The translations under genes were made by a program, and so were the position numbers. From contig CAYTMU010000016.1 in the NCBI GenBank assembly GCA_964438975.1, forward strand, positions 9,703 through 73,702: DNA of 64,000 bases, read 5' to 3'. The stretch is from Chryseosolibacter sp964438975 (GTDB lineage Bacteria; Bacteroidota; Bacteroidia; Cytophagales; Cyclobacteriaceae). Of this stretch, positions 43,733 through 53,476 are shown one piece after another. Positions within the stretch are counted from its first letter, which is position 1; every line of letters begins with the position of its first letter. Below the pieces are notes generated by a model. The model did not search any database and was not told the DNA's origin. It saw nothing but the letters and a program-made list of their open reading frames with translations.

Positions 43733-44596
43733 TCACTTCGGTGTTGCAATGAAAGTTGCCTTGATGCCAGGTAAGCCACAGCAACTCGGAGCGATGTATT
43801 CGACGACGAATGTGATTACCCCCGTCGTCTCATCCACTCCGCTGCCGGCATTTAACCGCACGGCGATCAATCCTCCGTAATCCTTCGACTCAGCATCAGC
43901 TGTGATCGCACCGCACAGTTCCCGGAATCGATACTTAACCCCCGGGATCTGATCCTGGAAAAGGTCCATCGTGATCTCGGATATTTCATAGTATCCCGGT
44001 GAGACTTCGGTAATCGTCTGATCAGGAATAAAAGCATCTTCACCATTGTCGCCAGACACCAATGTCAGATCATACATGCCTGCAAGACGGGAGGAACACG
44101 TCACCGGATACGTCAGCGATACGGAGTGATTCGCGGTAACGGCTGGGCTATAACCACCGGAAAGATACCTGCCGTCTGCCAACCTCATATTTCCGCCGAC
44201 AACGAACGAGTCGCCGATGCTGATCGTGTCGCGCGTAATTACTTCGTCTGGAAACAGGGCGACCAGATCGTCTATATTCAGATCAAACCGGGAAGAAGGA
44301 AACGTCCCGGAGACCGTGATATAGTTGGCTATTGCAGATGCTCCTGTTTGTGAATTTTTGTACTGCACCCACACGTCGATGTGCTCCGCTTTTTCGGAGC
44401 CAAGTCGATCGACGTCGAATGACACAAGACTTTCATTGAGGTTATAGATATCAATGTATCCGGTATCGGGTTCCTTCTGATGAAAAACCGGAATGGAGCT
44501 CCTGGTGATATCCGGTATCGGATAGCTATCCTCATCACGGCAAGAAGCCGCGATAAGTACTATTACAATGCACATTAATCCACGCGTCAGTTTCAT
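43733..44596 (-). CDS. Lipoprotein of the susCD locus (SusE/F-like position)
   Basis: 287 residues from the ATG at 44596, with a signal peptide and lipobox (IAASC, Cys about 19). The mature protein is beta-rich with no diagnostic motif; late Cys residues (SCCGLPG) stand out. Third gene of a susC-susD-lipoprotein run (20 bp after susD), the place of SusE/F-like surface glycan-binding proteins, so a surface-binding role is inferred from position only. Confidence 0.7.
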   Translation of the reverse strand: MKLTRGLMCIVIVLIAASCRDEDSYPIPDITRSSIPVFHQKEPDTGYIDIYNLNESLVSFDVDRLGSEKAEHIDVWVQYKNSQTGASAIANYITVSGTFPSSRFDLNIDDLVALFPDEVITRDTISIGDSFVVGGNMRLADGRYLSGGYSPAVTANHSVSLTYPVTCSSRLAGMYDLTLVSGDNGEDAFIPDQTITEVSPGYYEISEITMDLFQDQIPGVKYRFRELCGAITADAESKDYGGLIAVRLNAGSGVDETTGVITFVVEYIAPSCCGLPGIKATFIATPK

Positions 44597-44616
44597 AAGA
44601 TCATGGGTTAAATACG

Positions 44617-46233
44617 TCAATTAGGATCCCAGAAGACGCGATCTGCCGTGACCGACTTCGGTGTCTTGGGCGCATTGCGATTCAGCGTAAGAGATCGCGA
44701 ATTATAGGCAAGCGAAACGGGATAACCCCTGCTTGTCACGGTATAGGGCAGCGGATCGCTGTTCGGATCGAACATGACCGGAAAGCCCGTTCGGCGGTAA
44801 TCAGTATACGCATCCAAAGCAAATCCGAAACTCGCGATCCACTTCTGCGTCAAGATCAGTTCGAGCTTCCCGCGGCCATTCGCGCCGTCGTACCGTTCCA
44901 GTACATCCTCGACATATGAGACCATCGCTGCATCCGGTATCTGCGACACACTGGCGTCATCGGCGATTGCATTTACCTTTTCAAACGATGCGAACATAGC
45001 AAGTTCGAATTCCCCACGCGCATCTCCGGTGACGCCGCCCTCGTCGAGCATTAATTCCGCCTTAATGTACCCCACACTGAAGTAAGGAAGAAGTTTCTGT
45101 GCAACATCCCCCGGACCGGATAAACTCCCGGAGAGGCCGACCTCTCCTCCCTGACGGTCGTCGTACCGGCCTCCAATGGGGTACAAACCGAGCACTGTTT
45201 GCGAGCGATCCTGTTGCCAACTTTGGTTCACACCCTGCGATGCGAACCAGATCGAAAGGAAACCATTGGTATCCGTATACTCCGGCGGGTTTTGTGCGTT
45301 TGCGGGGTCTGTCAACTGATTAAACCAATAATACGGAACACGAGGATCGCTGATGCCCGACAGCACGTTGTTCAGCGCACTCTTCCCCGTCATGATCTCA
45401 TAGAAATAGGGACTTACATACGTGAGCCGGTTGCCTGGCGTGTATTCCACTACAAAGGCCGGATTCCGGTCGTCAGGCGAAACGGATCTTCCATAACGAA
45501 GTTCGAAATCACCGCCGGGCACCATCAGATCATCCTCTGCAATCAAAGCATTTACTTCAGATGAAACATCTTGAACAAGGCGTACCTGGTTGAACATCTT
45601 CAACTTCAATGTTTTCGCAAACCGTCGCCAGCTGTCACGGTCACCGCCGTATATTACATCGTCGGGTCCCGGAACTGCTCCTTCGCCGCTGGCCAAGTCG
45701 GCAATACCCTGGTCGATCATATCGATCAACTGAGGATAGATGTCAGCGTCATCATCGTATTTCGGAAACTGCACTTCGTTCCCCTGAAGTGCTTCGGAGA
45801 AGGGAATATCTCCCCACATGTCAACCATCATGCTATACGTGTAAGCCGTCAGTATCCGCGCGATGCCGACATACATGAGGTTTCCCTCTTCGGAACCCTG
45901 GGTGACGATCACGTCAAAATCTTCAAGCGCTCCGGAATACAAGTTTTGCCACGCAGCCCGGATCTGAAAATCTTCCCCTGTAACATTGTATGCATCGACA
46001 CTGCCTCGCTGGACGGTCTGGTGAACGAGAATGGATACTGGAGTCGACAGTCCGTCGCTGCCGATACCAAGAGAATTCACCATCGCGACCTCGCCGGCTG
46101 TCAGGAGTTCTGCTACACCAACCTTAGACGGATTTCGCAGATCGACGTTGATATCCAGGAACTCAGCACAACCTGACAAGATGCCAACGGCAATTGTCAG
46201 CAACCAGGTCTTTGTATGCTTATGGAATTGCAT
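44617..46233 (-). CDS. SusD/RagB-type nutrient-binding outer membrane lipoprotein
   Basis: 538 residues from the ATG at 46233. Signal peptide with lipobox GILSGC, then FLDINVDLRNPSKVGVAELL, the opening of the SusD-like_2 group. Helical TPR-like segments (IARILTAYTYSMMVDMWGDIPFSEAL) and the C-terminal RRTGFP/WDPN type end match the family. It forms the lid over the SusC barrel that starts 12 bp upstream. Ligand unknown; this subgroup is found with both glycan and peptide transporters. Confidence 0.92.
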   Translation of the reverse strand: MQFHKHTKTWLLTIAVGILSGCAEFLDINVDLRNPSKVGVAELLTAGEVAMVNSLGIGSDGLSTPVSILVHQTVQRGSVDAYNVTGEDFQIRAAWQNLYSGALEDFDVIVTQGSEEGNLMYVGIARILTAYTYSMMVDMWGDIPFSEALQGNEVQFPKYDDDADIYPQLIDMIDQGIADLASGEGAVPGPDDVIYGGDRDSWRRFAKTLKLKMFNQVRLVQDVSSEVNALIAEDDLMVPGGDFELRYGRSVSPDDRNPAFVVEYTPGNRLTYVSPYFYEIMTGKSALNNVLSGISDPRVPYYWFNQLTDPANAQNPPEYTDTNGFLSIWFASQGVNQSWQQDRSQTVLGLYPIGGRYDDRQGGEVGLSGSLSGPGDVAQKLLPYFSVGYIKAELMLDEGGVTGDARGEFELAMFASFEKVNAIADDASVSQIPDAAMVSYVEDVLERYDGANGRGKLELILTQKWIASFGFALDAYTDYRRTGFPVMFDPNSDPLPYTVTSRGYPVSLAYNSRSLTLNRNAPKTPKSVTADRVFWDPN

Positions 46234-46245
46234 GATCAAATGAGG

Positions 46246-49200
46246 TTAAAATGTTAATGACAGGTTGACGCCGTAACGCTTCACTGATGGAGCGCTGTTG
46301 TACTCAAGTCCGACGTAATTCTGTGCGCCAAACGTACTCGTCTCGGGGTCGAAGTTTGAATATTTAGGAAAGTTCGGCGCCTTATACCAGAGGTTTCGTC
46401 CTGTGAACGTGATACCCGCACGACCGAAAGGTGTCTTCTTCAGCAGTTCTTTCGGAAAGTCATACCCCAATGAGACCTCGCTGAGTCGGATGACCGTTGC
46501 ATCAAAGACACTCATCTCATCAGCCGAATTGATAGCAAATGAACCACTCGCATTCTGGAAATACACATCATTCAACAAGACTGAAGTCGTATTGACAATC
46601 TTCTGACCATTCTCGTCGAGAATTGGCAGGCCCGAATCGGCATCGCCGTAAACACCCGGCACAATAAAGTACCCATCGCGGTCTTCGGTATCTTTCGTGA
46701 CTCCACGGCCGAGGTAAAACTGTGTTGTCTCCGAATAGAGGTCACCGCCATGACGATAGTTCCACAAGCACGACAACGATATGCCGCGATAGCTGAACGC
46801 TGTTCCCAGGCTCGCCAGGAAGTCAGGATTCGGATCAGCGACAAATTTGTAATCGTCCGATTGAATGGCGAGACCGGTAGCCGGATCGATGAGCAGGTTG
46901 CCTTCCTCATCTCGGACGTTATACGTTCCCTTCAAGGCACCGTATGGATGGCCGGCTGCCAGCACTGGCACGATCTTTCCGCCGTAGAGCGGGCGAAGCA
47001 CGATATCGTCCACACCAGGAATAAGCGATTCCACATAGTTCCTGTTCTTAGTAAAAGTCGCGAACACATTCCAATTGAAGCTATTGGAAAGTCGAACAGG
47101 CGTTGCATCAAGTCCTATCTCGATTCCCTTGTTCGACATTTCCCCGAAGTTTGTGATCAACTGATTATAACCGGTCTCGTCAGCGAGCGAGATCGGTGCT
47201 ATCTGGTCCGTTGTCCGAATGTCATACAAGGTTATATTCAGATTGATTTTGTCCCCGAGCAGGACGAAATCTGCCCCGAGTTCGATGCCGGTAGTAAACT
47301 CCGGTGTGAGGTTCTCGTCATATACGGTGATGTCTGCAGTAGCGCCGGGCTGACCCCGGAACGGAAGATCATTTCCAGGCAAACTTCCCAGTAATCCACT
47401 GCTCTTGGAGAAGTTTAACCGGTAGATCGGATACAGGGAGTAGACCGGTGCATCGTTGCCGATACGTGACCATGCGACGCGCAGCTTGCCGCTGGTAAGT
47501 ATATTAGATGTGATGTCGAACGCATCCGTAAAAATGAATGACACGCTCGCAGAGGGATAAAAGAAACTTCGCTTGCTGGGAGGTAACGTGGATGACCAGT
47601 CATTACGCCCTGTCAGATTGACGAACACGAACTCTTTGTATCCGAGCGACATATCTGCAAATACTCCGAATAGTCTCCTTCGATAATAGCCGGGATCGAG
47701 TGAATTTCCGCCTCCAAACGGCACGACGTTGTTGAAGTTGTCAATGTCGTCGATATCAAATGCAATTGCGCCGGATGCCTTTACTCGCTGATTCTCGGCA
47801 GTGCGCTGATTTACATTCGCTCCGATAATAGTGCGGAGACTGACATCCTCTCCCAGCGATCGGTCCGCGGTTAGCAGAAGATTCGACTCGATCTCCTGGA
47901 AAGAGATGTCATCCAGGATTAACTGGCCGATTCCGGCAGCTCCAACGGACCCCTTCCTTGTCAATTCCCGGCGCCGGTCCGTGTAAGTGTTGATACCCAT
48001 GCGGTAGTTCGCACTTAGCCAGTCCGTAAGCTCATATCCGGCCGTCAGGTTTGCCGCGACACGATTCACTTCACTGCGAAGACCATTGTATCGCGCTGAA
48101 TAATAAGGGTTATCAGACGAAGAGCCGAGAAAGAACACCTGTTCTTTCGTTACCGGGTCCTCGATCGGCTGACCAGTGATATCCCAGTTTCTTCCCGGAA
48201 ACAATATGCGGGAAAGCACCGATGCGCTCACCTGCTCCGCCGACCCGTAGCCTGTCAGCGGTCCCTTTTGCAAGGCATTGATGAACGACATGCTACCACC
48301 TATACTGAATCCGTTCTCCAACTCCGTATGCCCGCCGATGCTGATGTTCGTGCGGCCGTATTCGGAAAACGGGATGTAACCCTCCTGCTTCAGCCTGGAC
48401 GCGACTGCAGTAAACACCGAACGCTCATTTCCACCGCGAATTGATATCGAATTGTCGTACACCTTACCGTCGCGAAAGAAGTCCCTTACATTATCAGGGT
48501 AGGCGCGATAGGGTACCATTGCAGGATGGTTAGTGAACACGCCCGCGTACGCGCTCCAGTAAGGAATGGAATCGACACCGCTTCCATTCGGTACGATGGA
48601 TCCATCCGCGAGGTAGTTCACACCGGGCCCCGGACGATCAAACGCCGGTCCCCAACTTCCGTTTGCTTCCGCATAGGCGAATCCTGAACCTGTGCCGTAC
48701 TTATTCTGGTACTCGGGAAGATTCGCGATCCGCTCGATGGCAAAACCCGATGAGTACGACATTTCGAAACCTTTCCGCGATGTACGATTACTTCCCGCTT
48801 TTGTCGTGACGACAATCACCCCGTTCGCGGCGCGCACGCCATACAGCGCCGCTGCGGCGCCACCGGGCAGTATATTAACTGACTCGATATTGTTTGGATC
48901 GAGGTCTCCAACGCGACCGCCGTACGGAGCGCCATCTGTAACCTCGTTGGAAGTGGCGAAATAACTATTGTCGAAAGGAATTCCATCGACTATGAACAGT
49001 GGTTGATTGTTTCCAAAGAAAGACTTGTTACCTCGGATCGTGATGCGCGTAGCGCTACCCGGAGCACCACTTGAACTCATGATGTTCACACCCGCGACCT
49101 TGCCTTGAAGACTTCGAAGAACGTCTGGTTCCGACTTCATCGCCAGGCGATCACCACTGACAGACGATACGACGTAACCCAGGGCACGCAACTCTCGCTC

Positions 49201-49536
49201 AATACCTGCCGCGGTGACAACCACCTCACCAAGTTGTTGGACATCCTGCGACATCTGAACATCCACGATCGTCCTATCACCCACTATGACTTCCCGGGTT
49301 GTCAAACCGATGAATGAAAACACAAGCGTTGATTCCGCTGAAACCGGAAGGGAATACACACCCTCAACATCCGTAACTGTACCCACCGCCAATCCTTTGA
49401 TGACAACGTTCACTCCTGGCAACGGTGAACCATCCTCCACAGAGGTCACTTTCCCCGTAACCGTACGGCCCTGCGCCCATACACCACTCCACGTGATGGT
49501 GAAACACAACGACGTTAACAGTAGCAATTTCTTCAT
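46246..49536 (-). CDS. SusC/RagA-type TonB-dependent outer membrane receptor
   Basis: 1096 residues, full length. Signal peptide (ending VWAQ), carboxypeptidase-regulatory-like domain (about 24-100), the linker LGEVVVTAAG, plug (GVNIMSSSGAPGS, PLFIVDGIPFD, ALYGVRAANGVIVVTTK), and a 22-strand-type barrel ending in the aromatic YGVNLSLTF. First gene of the susC-susD-lipoprotein run. The nearby propeller kinase and LuxR regulator are probably its control system. The substrate cannot be inferred from the window because no hydrolase is adjacent. Confidence 0.95.
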   Translation of the reverse strand: MKKLLLLTSLCFTITWSGVWAQGRTVTGKVTSVEDGSPLPGVNVVIKGLAVGTVTDVEGVYSLPVSAESTLVFSFIGLTTREVIVGDRTIVDVQMSQDVQQLGEVVVTAAGIERELRALGYVVSSVSGDRLAMKSEPDVLRSLQGKVAGVNIMSSSGAPGSATRITIRGNKSFFGNNQPLFIVDGIPFDNSYFATSNEVTDGAPYGGRVGDLDPNNIESVNILPGGAAAALYGVRAANGVIVVTTKAGSNRTSRKGFEMSYSSGFAIERIANLPEYQNKYGTGSGFAYAEANGSWGPAFDRPGPGVNYLADGSIVPNGSGVDSIPYWSAYAGVFTNHPAMVPYRAYPDNVRDFFRDGKVYDNSISIRGGNERSVFTAVASRLKQEGYIPFSEYGRTNISIGGHTELENGFSIGGSMSFINALQKGPLTGYGSAEQVSASVLSRILFPGRNWDITGQPIEDPVTKEQVFFLGSSSDNPYYSARYNGLRSEVNRVAANLTAGYELTDWLSANYRMGINTYTDRRRELTRKGSVGAAGIGQLILDDISFQEIESNLLLTADRSLGEDVSLRTIIGANVNQRTAENQRVKASGAIAFDIDDIDNFNNVVPFGGGNSLDPGYYRRRLFGVFADMSLGYKEFVFVNLTGRNDWSSTLPPSKRSFFYPSASVSFIFTDAFDITSNILTSGKLRVAWSRIGNDAPVYSLYPIYRLNFSKSSGLLGSLPGNDLPFRGQPGATADITVYDENLTPEFTTGIELGADFVLLGDKINLNITLYDIRTTDQIAPISLADETGYNQLITNFGEMSNKGIEIGLDATPVRLSNSFNWNVFATFTKNRNYVESLIPGVDDIVLRPLYGGKIVPVLAAGHPYGALKGTYNVRDEEGNLLIDPATGLAIQSDDYKFVADPNPDFLASLGTAFSYRGISLSCLWNYRHGGDLYSETTQFYLGRGVTKDTEDRDGYFIVPGVYGDADSGLPILDENGQKIVNTTSVLLNDVYFQNASGSFAINSADEMSVFDATVIRLSEVSLGYDFPKELLKKTPFGRAGITFTGRNLWYKAPNFPKYSNFDPETSTFGAQNYVGLEYNSAPSVKRYGVNLSLTF

Positions 49537-49600
49537 ACGCTTTGATACGTTAATTCACAGCGACTTGCACGTATCCGAAACGGCGTACGACAGCGCTTAT

Positions 49601-49608
49601 CAAAGCTG
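49601..49608 (-). promoter_or_regulatory. Possible -7 box CAGCTTTG of the second susC
   Basis: Read on the minus strand; one base from TAnnTTTG, 65 bp before the susC ATG. The dyad at 49656-49690 lies about 48-82 bp further upstream, a fitting activator position. Confidence 0.3.
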
Positions 49609-49655
49609 CCAAAAGCGACCCTCAAAAAAATGACGGAAACGGAGGTATATTGGCT

Positions 49656-49690
49656 CGACAGAAATACCCTCAATTGGGTGAGTTCTGTCG
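49656..49690. promoter_or_regulatory. Dyad CGACAGAA/TTCTGTCG, candidate operator of the LuxR-type regulator
   Basis: Perfect 8-bp arms (49656-49663 and 49683-49690) enclose a second small dyad ACCC-TCAATT-GGGT. It lies between the response regulator gene and susC, about 120 bp upstream of the susC start. NarL/LuxR-type regulators commonly bind inverted repeats. It could also be an RNA hairpin after the regulator gene, but there is no adjacent T-run. Confidence 0.5.
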
Positions 49691-49731
49691 GCAATGGGTG
49701 TGTAAACCCCAAGTAGAATTCTGTGGAAGAC

Positions 49732-50364
49732 CTAGATCAACTTTTCAAGATTTGCCTTTGCGATCGCTTCGGACTTGCAATTGACCTGCAACTTGGAATA
49801 AATGTTCTTAATGTGCGTTTTCGCAGTCTCTTTAGAAATAAATAGTTCTTCGGAAATCTGTGTGTATGTCTTGCCTTCAGATATCAACTGAAGTATTTCT
49901 GTTTCACGGCGCGTCAACGGCGAGTTGGGATTGACATGAAAGTTGTCAATCACCATACGTGCGATCCGGCTACTCATCGGTGCACCACCTTTCACGACTT
50001 CCTCCAGCGCAGCAAGCAATTCCATGTAGTTCGCACTTTTCGTAATATAACCGGAAGCTCCCGCTTTCAAGGCTTCGAATACAAGCTCGCTGTCTTCGTA
50101 CACCGTAACCATCACGACGTCGCAATGCGGGTGCTTCTCCCGGATCAGCTTCGCACCCTGAATACCATTTATACCTGGCAACTCAATGTCCATCAGGATG
50201 ATCTCGGGCTTATCTTTATTGAGGTTATCAATCGCCTCTTCGCAACTGCCATACGAACCGATCACCATGAATTTCTGTGAACTATTCACAATGAGGCTGA
50301 AACTGTTCCGGATCTCCTGATCATCTTCAACAATCAGGACTCTCTTTCTAAATGGTAAGGCCAT
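49732..50364 (-). CDS. NarL/LuxR-type response regulator
   Basis: 210 residues: receiver (VEDDQEI; Asp59 in ILMDIELPG; switch Thr in MVTVYED; Lys in ITKSAN) and a C-terminal LuxR helix-turn-helix (LTRRETEILQLISEGKTYTQISEELFIS, quoted as the short blocks LTRRETEIL and KTHIKNIYSKL). Its start overlaps the end of the propeller kinase by 17 bp, marking them as a pair. Likely regulates the susC-susD run just downstream. Confidence 0.95.
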   Translation of the reverse strand: MALPFRKRVLIVEDDQEIRNSFSLIVNSSQKFMVIGSYGSCEEAIDNLNKDKPEIILMDIELPGINGIQGAKLIREKHPHCDVVMVTVYEDSELVFEALKAGASGYITKSANYMELLAALEEVVKGGAPMSSRIARMVIDNFHVNPNSPLTRRETEILQLISEGKTYTQISEELFISKETAKTHIKNIYSKLQVNCKSEAIAKANLEKLI

Positions 50365-53302
50365 ACTTCAGGGTTTTGTTTATCTCGAAACTAAGTACAA
50401 TGCGTGTTCCTTCCTTCTCAACACTGTGTATACGTAAAACCGCTTTGATCCTATCGGCTCTTTCGCGAATATTTTTCAAACCATTTGACATTTCCAGATC
50501 ATCGACGTAGAAACCGACGCCATCATCCTCAAACGACATTTCAAATGAATTGTCGGCGCGAACCAGCGTCAGCGTGACATTGCTGGCGCAGGCGTATTTA
50601 AACGCGTTCGTCATGACCTCTTTAAAGATGAGATTCGCCTCGCGACCAAATCCGTACGGGAGTTTGATCTTTTCTTTGACCTCATTGTACGCGCGGAATT
50701 TGATATTCTTCTCCTCAAACAATTTCTCTCCGAAGTCCCGGATATACAAGAATAGCTTTGACAACTCATCATTACCTGGATCGATTGACCAGATAAAGTC
50801 CCGCGTCCCTGTATACAAGTATTTCGCTGAATCTTCAACCTTTGTGTAAAGATCTGCCTGGCTGCCGTTTCCGGCTGAGTTGTTCAACTTCAACAGGCTG
50901 ACATAGTTGATAATACGGGTCAGCTGGTTGCCCATTTCGTCGTGAAAATCACGGGCAATCTCCTTGCGCAGGATTTCCTGTTCGCGCGCGCGGATGCGCT
51001 CCATCATTACAAACTTATTCACACGACTTTTCACACGCATATAAAGCACAAGTGTGACAGCACCGGCGAACAGAATAAGCAGTCCAACTACAAAAGAATT
51101 TGTGCGGTAAAACGGTGTCAGCACCGTAAACGGATATACGACAGACTCGGATGACCAGCTTCCCTGGTCGTCAGTCGCCATAACGCGAAAAACATAATCC
51201 CCCGGCGGGAGATTGCTGTAGGTGACCTCGCTGTTCGACGACGGTTGTGACCATGTCTTATCAAAGTTTTCGAGCAGGTATCGAAACTTAACTGATTTCG
51301 GATATCGTTTGTCGACACGATTGTACTGGAAGGTAATATGATTTATATCCGGAGGAAGATCCGGCTCATACGGAAGTTGAAAAAATCCGACCAGGCTATC
51401 CGAATACTGACGAACAGGATACTGTCCATAAAAAAGTTCAACCCCGGTCAGGTGAAGATCGAATGAGTTACGGCGGTGTCGTTCCAGGTCATTGTAACGA
51501 TAGAGTCCGTCGATAAGGCCGAATAGCTTCAGATCCTTAGTTATACTGAAGGCGTTCTGATTCGTCTCGACTCCGGCAAGTCCGTTGTCATGGTCATAAT
51601 GCCGATTCTCCAGAGGCTCAAGCCGGCTACTGTACTTCACACGTGTGATGCCTTTTTCTGTTCCGATCCACAGGTAATCGTCATCATCCTGAGCGACAAA
51701 ATAGATGAAATCAGATGGAAGCCCCTGGTGGGTGGTGATCATCTTGCTAACCCCCGATCCGGGATCATAGATCGCCACGCCCGCACCACCTGATCCGATC
51801 AACAAAAGCGAATCGCGGAATGACTGGATAGAGATTACCCCCGAGTTATCGATCTCCGGTATCGCGATCTGTTCGACGGAATCGCCCTTCACCGCGCTGA
51901 TTCCAAATTCGCTTCCCACATACAATTTCCGGTAGTAAGGAGAATAGTGCAGTGCGCTGACGTGGTCGGAACTAAGTCCGTCCTTTGTGGTAATGTGGCG
52001 GAACGAGTCTCCGTCGTAGTGATTGATACCACCGTTGAAGGTGCCGACATACATGTTGCCGCCCTGGTCAAATTGTATATTCACGATAGCGCTACTGGAG
52101 AGTCCATCCGCACGCGTGTACCAATGGAATGAATCCGTGTCCCGGTGGTATTTTCCTAAGCCGTATCCCGTTCCGACCCATAGCGATCCATCAGGTCCTT
52201 CGGCAATGGTATGCACTTCATTTCGATAGGATTCCTTGCGATCGAAATAGGAATGGTGATTGTCGCCACGCGTTCGCCACAGCCCCCGGGTGGTGGACCC
52301 GATCCATGTGTACCCGTGGCTATCCTGATGGATCGCCATCACGACATTCACGTCATTGGGGCCGTAGCGATTAAAGTCCTGTATGAAATATTTGTACAAA
52401 CCGCGGCCGTGGGTAGCGAACCATGTGTTGCCCTCCGAGTCGACGAGTACCTGGTTGATCTCGACATCACGCAGGACCGTATCGAGCCTGACCTGGTCGC
52501 CTACCAGCTTTTCTTTCATCAATGTATTGTTATTGCGGGTCCAGAAGACATCGTTGATTGTATCGAGATACACGATATGATTCCTGACCGGCAAAAAGGC
52601 GGGAACGAACTCTCGTTTTTGAAAATCGATCGTAAAACGTCCCTTATCCGTACTCAGCCAGACCTTATTCTGGTAGTTGACAACGCTGAAGAGCCTGTTG
52701 AACTGGTGCTTATGGTTAAAGGAATAATCGCCAGCCGGTGTTTTGACATGAAATGAACTATCGCTGCTGTAGAGCAGAAGATTGCGGTCAGGCATGAGAT
52801 GGCAATAGCCCACCAGACTATTGTTGTCGAATGGTTTGGACCAGTAATACACCGAATCGCGATAGATCTTACCGAGATTTCCCGGAGCAGAGAGAAAGAA
52901 GATGGTATCATTGAGTTCGAACGCCCGCCGGATCCGGCGGGCATTCGCAGGCAGCCCCGGCTGAACAAAATTCTTGAACGATACGCCGTCGAATTTTGAT
53001 ATACCACGCGGATGAATGATCCAAAGATTCTGTCGGGAGTCGAGTTTCAGATAGGTGATAATATTGCTCAGCAAACCATCGAGCGTAGTGTAAACCCGAA
53101 ACTGGCGGCCATCGAAACGGGCCAGTCCGCCGCCATGGGTCCCGATCCAAAGATACCCGTTACGGTCTTCGAGCATGATGTTAACCTGCGATTGCGGAAG
53201 ACCATCAACAGCGTTGTAATTCCGGATCGAATAGGTCTGGTTCTGCGAAACGGATGGCTTCACCAACCACATTATCAACCCTATCGCGAGCACATAGCGC
53301 AT
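50348..53302 (-). CDS. Propeller-type sensor histidine kinase (NarX/DesK-like kinase)
   Basis: 984 residues from the ATG at 53302, which begins a signal peptide (MRYVLAIGLIMWLV...SVSQ). A longer frame adds 40 residues with no signal. Two-component propeller repeats (about 25-640; LWIGTHGGG, TWIGSTTRG, MYVGTFNGG), Y_Y_Y domain (about 690-755), one membrane span (about 760-785 region), a HisKA_3-like box with His787 in DFHDEMGNQL, and HATPase (EDDGVGF, NGLKNIRERA). Unlike the hybrid sensor at 3554-7687 it lacks receiver and DNA-binding domains and uses the overlapping LuxR regulator instead. A good -7 box lies 36 bp upstream of the ATG. Confidence 0.93.
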   Translation of the reverse strand: MRYVLAIGLIMWLVKPSVSQNQTYSIRNYNAVDGLPQSQVNIMLEDRNGYLWIGTHGGGLARFDGRQFRVYTTLDGLLSNIITYLKLDSRQNLWIIHPRGISKFDGVSFKNFVQPGLPANARRIRRAFELNDTIFFLSAPGNLGKIYRDSVYYWSKPFDNNSLVGYCHLMPDRNLLLYSSDSSFHVKTPAGDYSFNHKHQFNRLFSVVNYQNKVWLSTDKGRFTIDFQKREFVPAFLPVRNHIVYLDTINDVFWTRNNNTLMKEKLVGDQVRLDTVLRDVEINQVLVDSEGNTWFATHGRGLYKYFIQDFNRYGPNDVNVVMAIHQDSHGYTWIGSTTRGLWRTRGDNHHSYFDRKESYRNEVHTIAEGPDGSLWVGTGYGLGKYHRDTDSFHWYTRADGLSSSAIVNIQFDQGGNMYVGTFNGGINHYDGDSFRHITTKDGLSSDHVSALHYSPYYRKLYVGSEFGISAVKGDSVEQIAIPEIDNSGVISIQSFRDSLLLIGSGGAGVAIYDPGSGVSKMITTHQGLPSDFIYFVAQDDDDYLWIGTEKGITRVKYSSRLEPLENRHYDHDNGLAGVETNQNAFSITKDLKLFGLIDGLYRYNDLERHRRNSFDLHLTGVELFYGQYPVRQYSDSLVGFFQLPYEPDLPPDINHITFQYNRVDKRYPKSVKFRYLLENFDKTWSQPSSNSEVTYSNLPPGDYVFRVMATDDQGSWSSESVVYPFTVLTPFYRTNSFVVGLLILFAGAVTLVLYMRVKSRVNKFVMMERIRAREQEILRKEIARDFHDEMGNQLTRIINYVSLLKLNNSAGNGSQADLYTKVEDSAKYLYTGTRDFIWSIDPGNDELSKLFLYIRDFGEKLFEEKNIKFRAYNEVKEKIKLPYGFGREANLIFKEVMTNAFKYACASNVTLTLVRADNSFEMSFEDDGVGFYVDDLEMSNGLKNIRERADRIKAVLRIHSVEKEGTRIVLSFEINKTLKYGLTI

Positions 53303-53337
53303 AGATACCTTTCTGCAAAATACGAGATATCCAATCA

Positions 53338-53345
53338 CAAAGATA
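53338..53345 (-). promoter_or_regulatory. Promoter -7 box TATCTTTG of the propeller kinase operon
   Basis: Exact TAnnTTTG match on the minus strand. It predicts a leader of about 30 nt before the ATG at 53302 and supports that start. Confidence 0.6.
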
Positions 53346-53463
53346 TCACCCTCGCTGTGGTATAACGGCCAAATCGACTCAGTGGCCCAAATTTGATCGG
53401 CTTTTTTGCCGTTCACGGACACAACTTTTCGAAGCAGGTCTGTCCGCGATATACGAATATTTG

Positions 53464-53475
53464 CTTACTTGTAAG
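53464..53475 (+). repeat. Small hairpin CTTAC-TT-GTAAG immediately before the PHP gene start
   Basis: Perfect 5-bp arms with a 2-nt spacer ending 1 bp before the ATG at 53477. It might mask the ribosome binding region or be a DNA site; weak evidence. Confidence 0.3.
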
Positions 53476-53476
53476 A

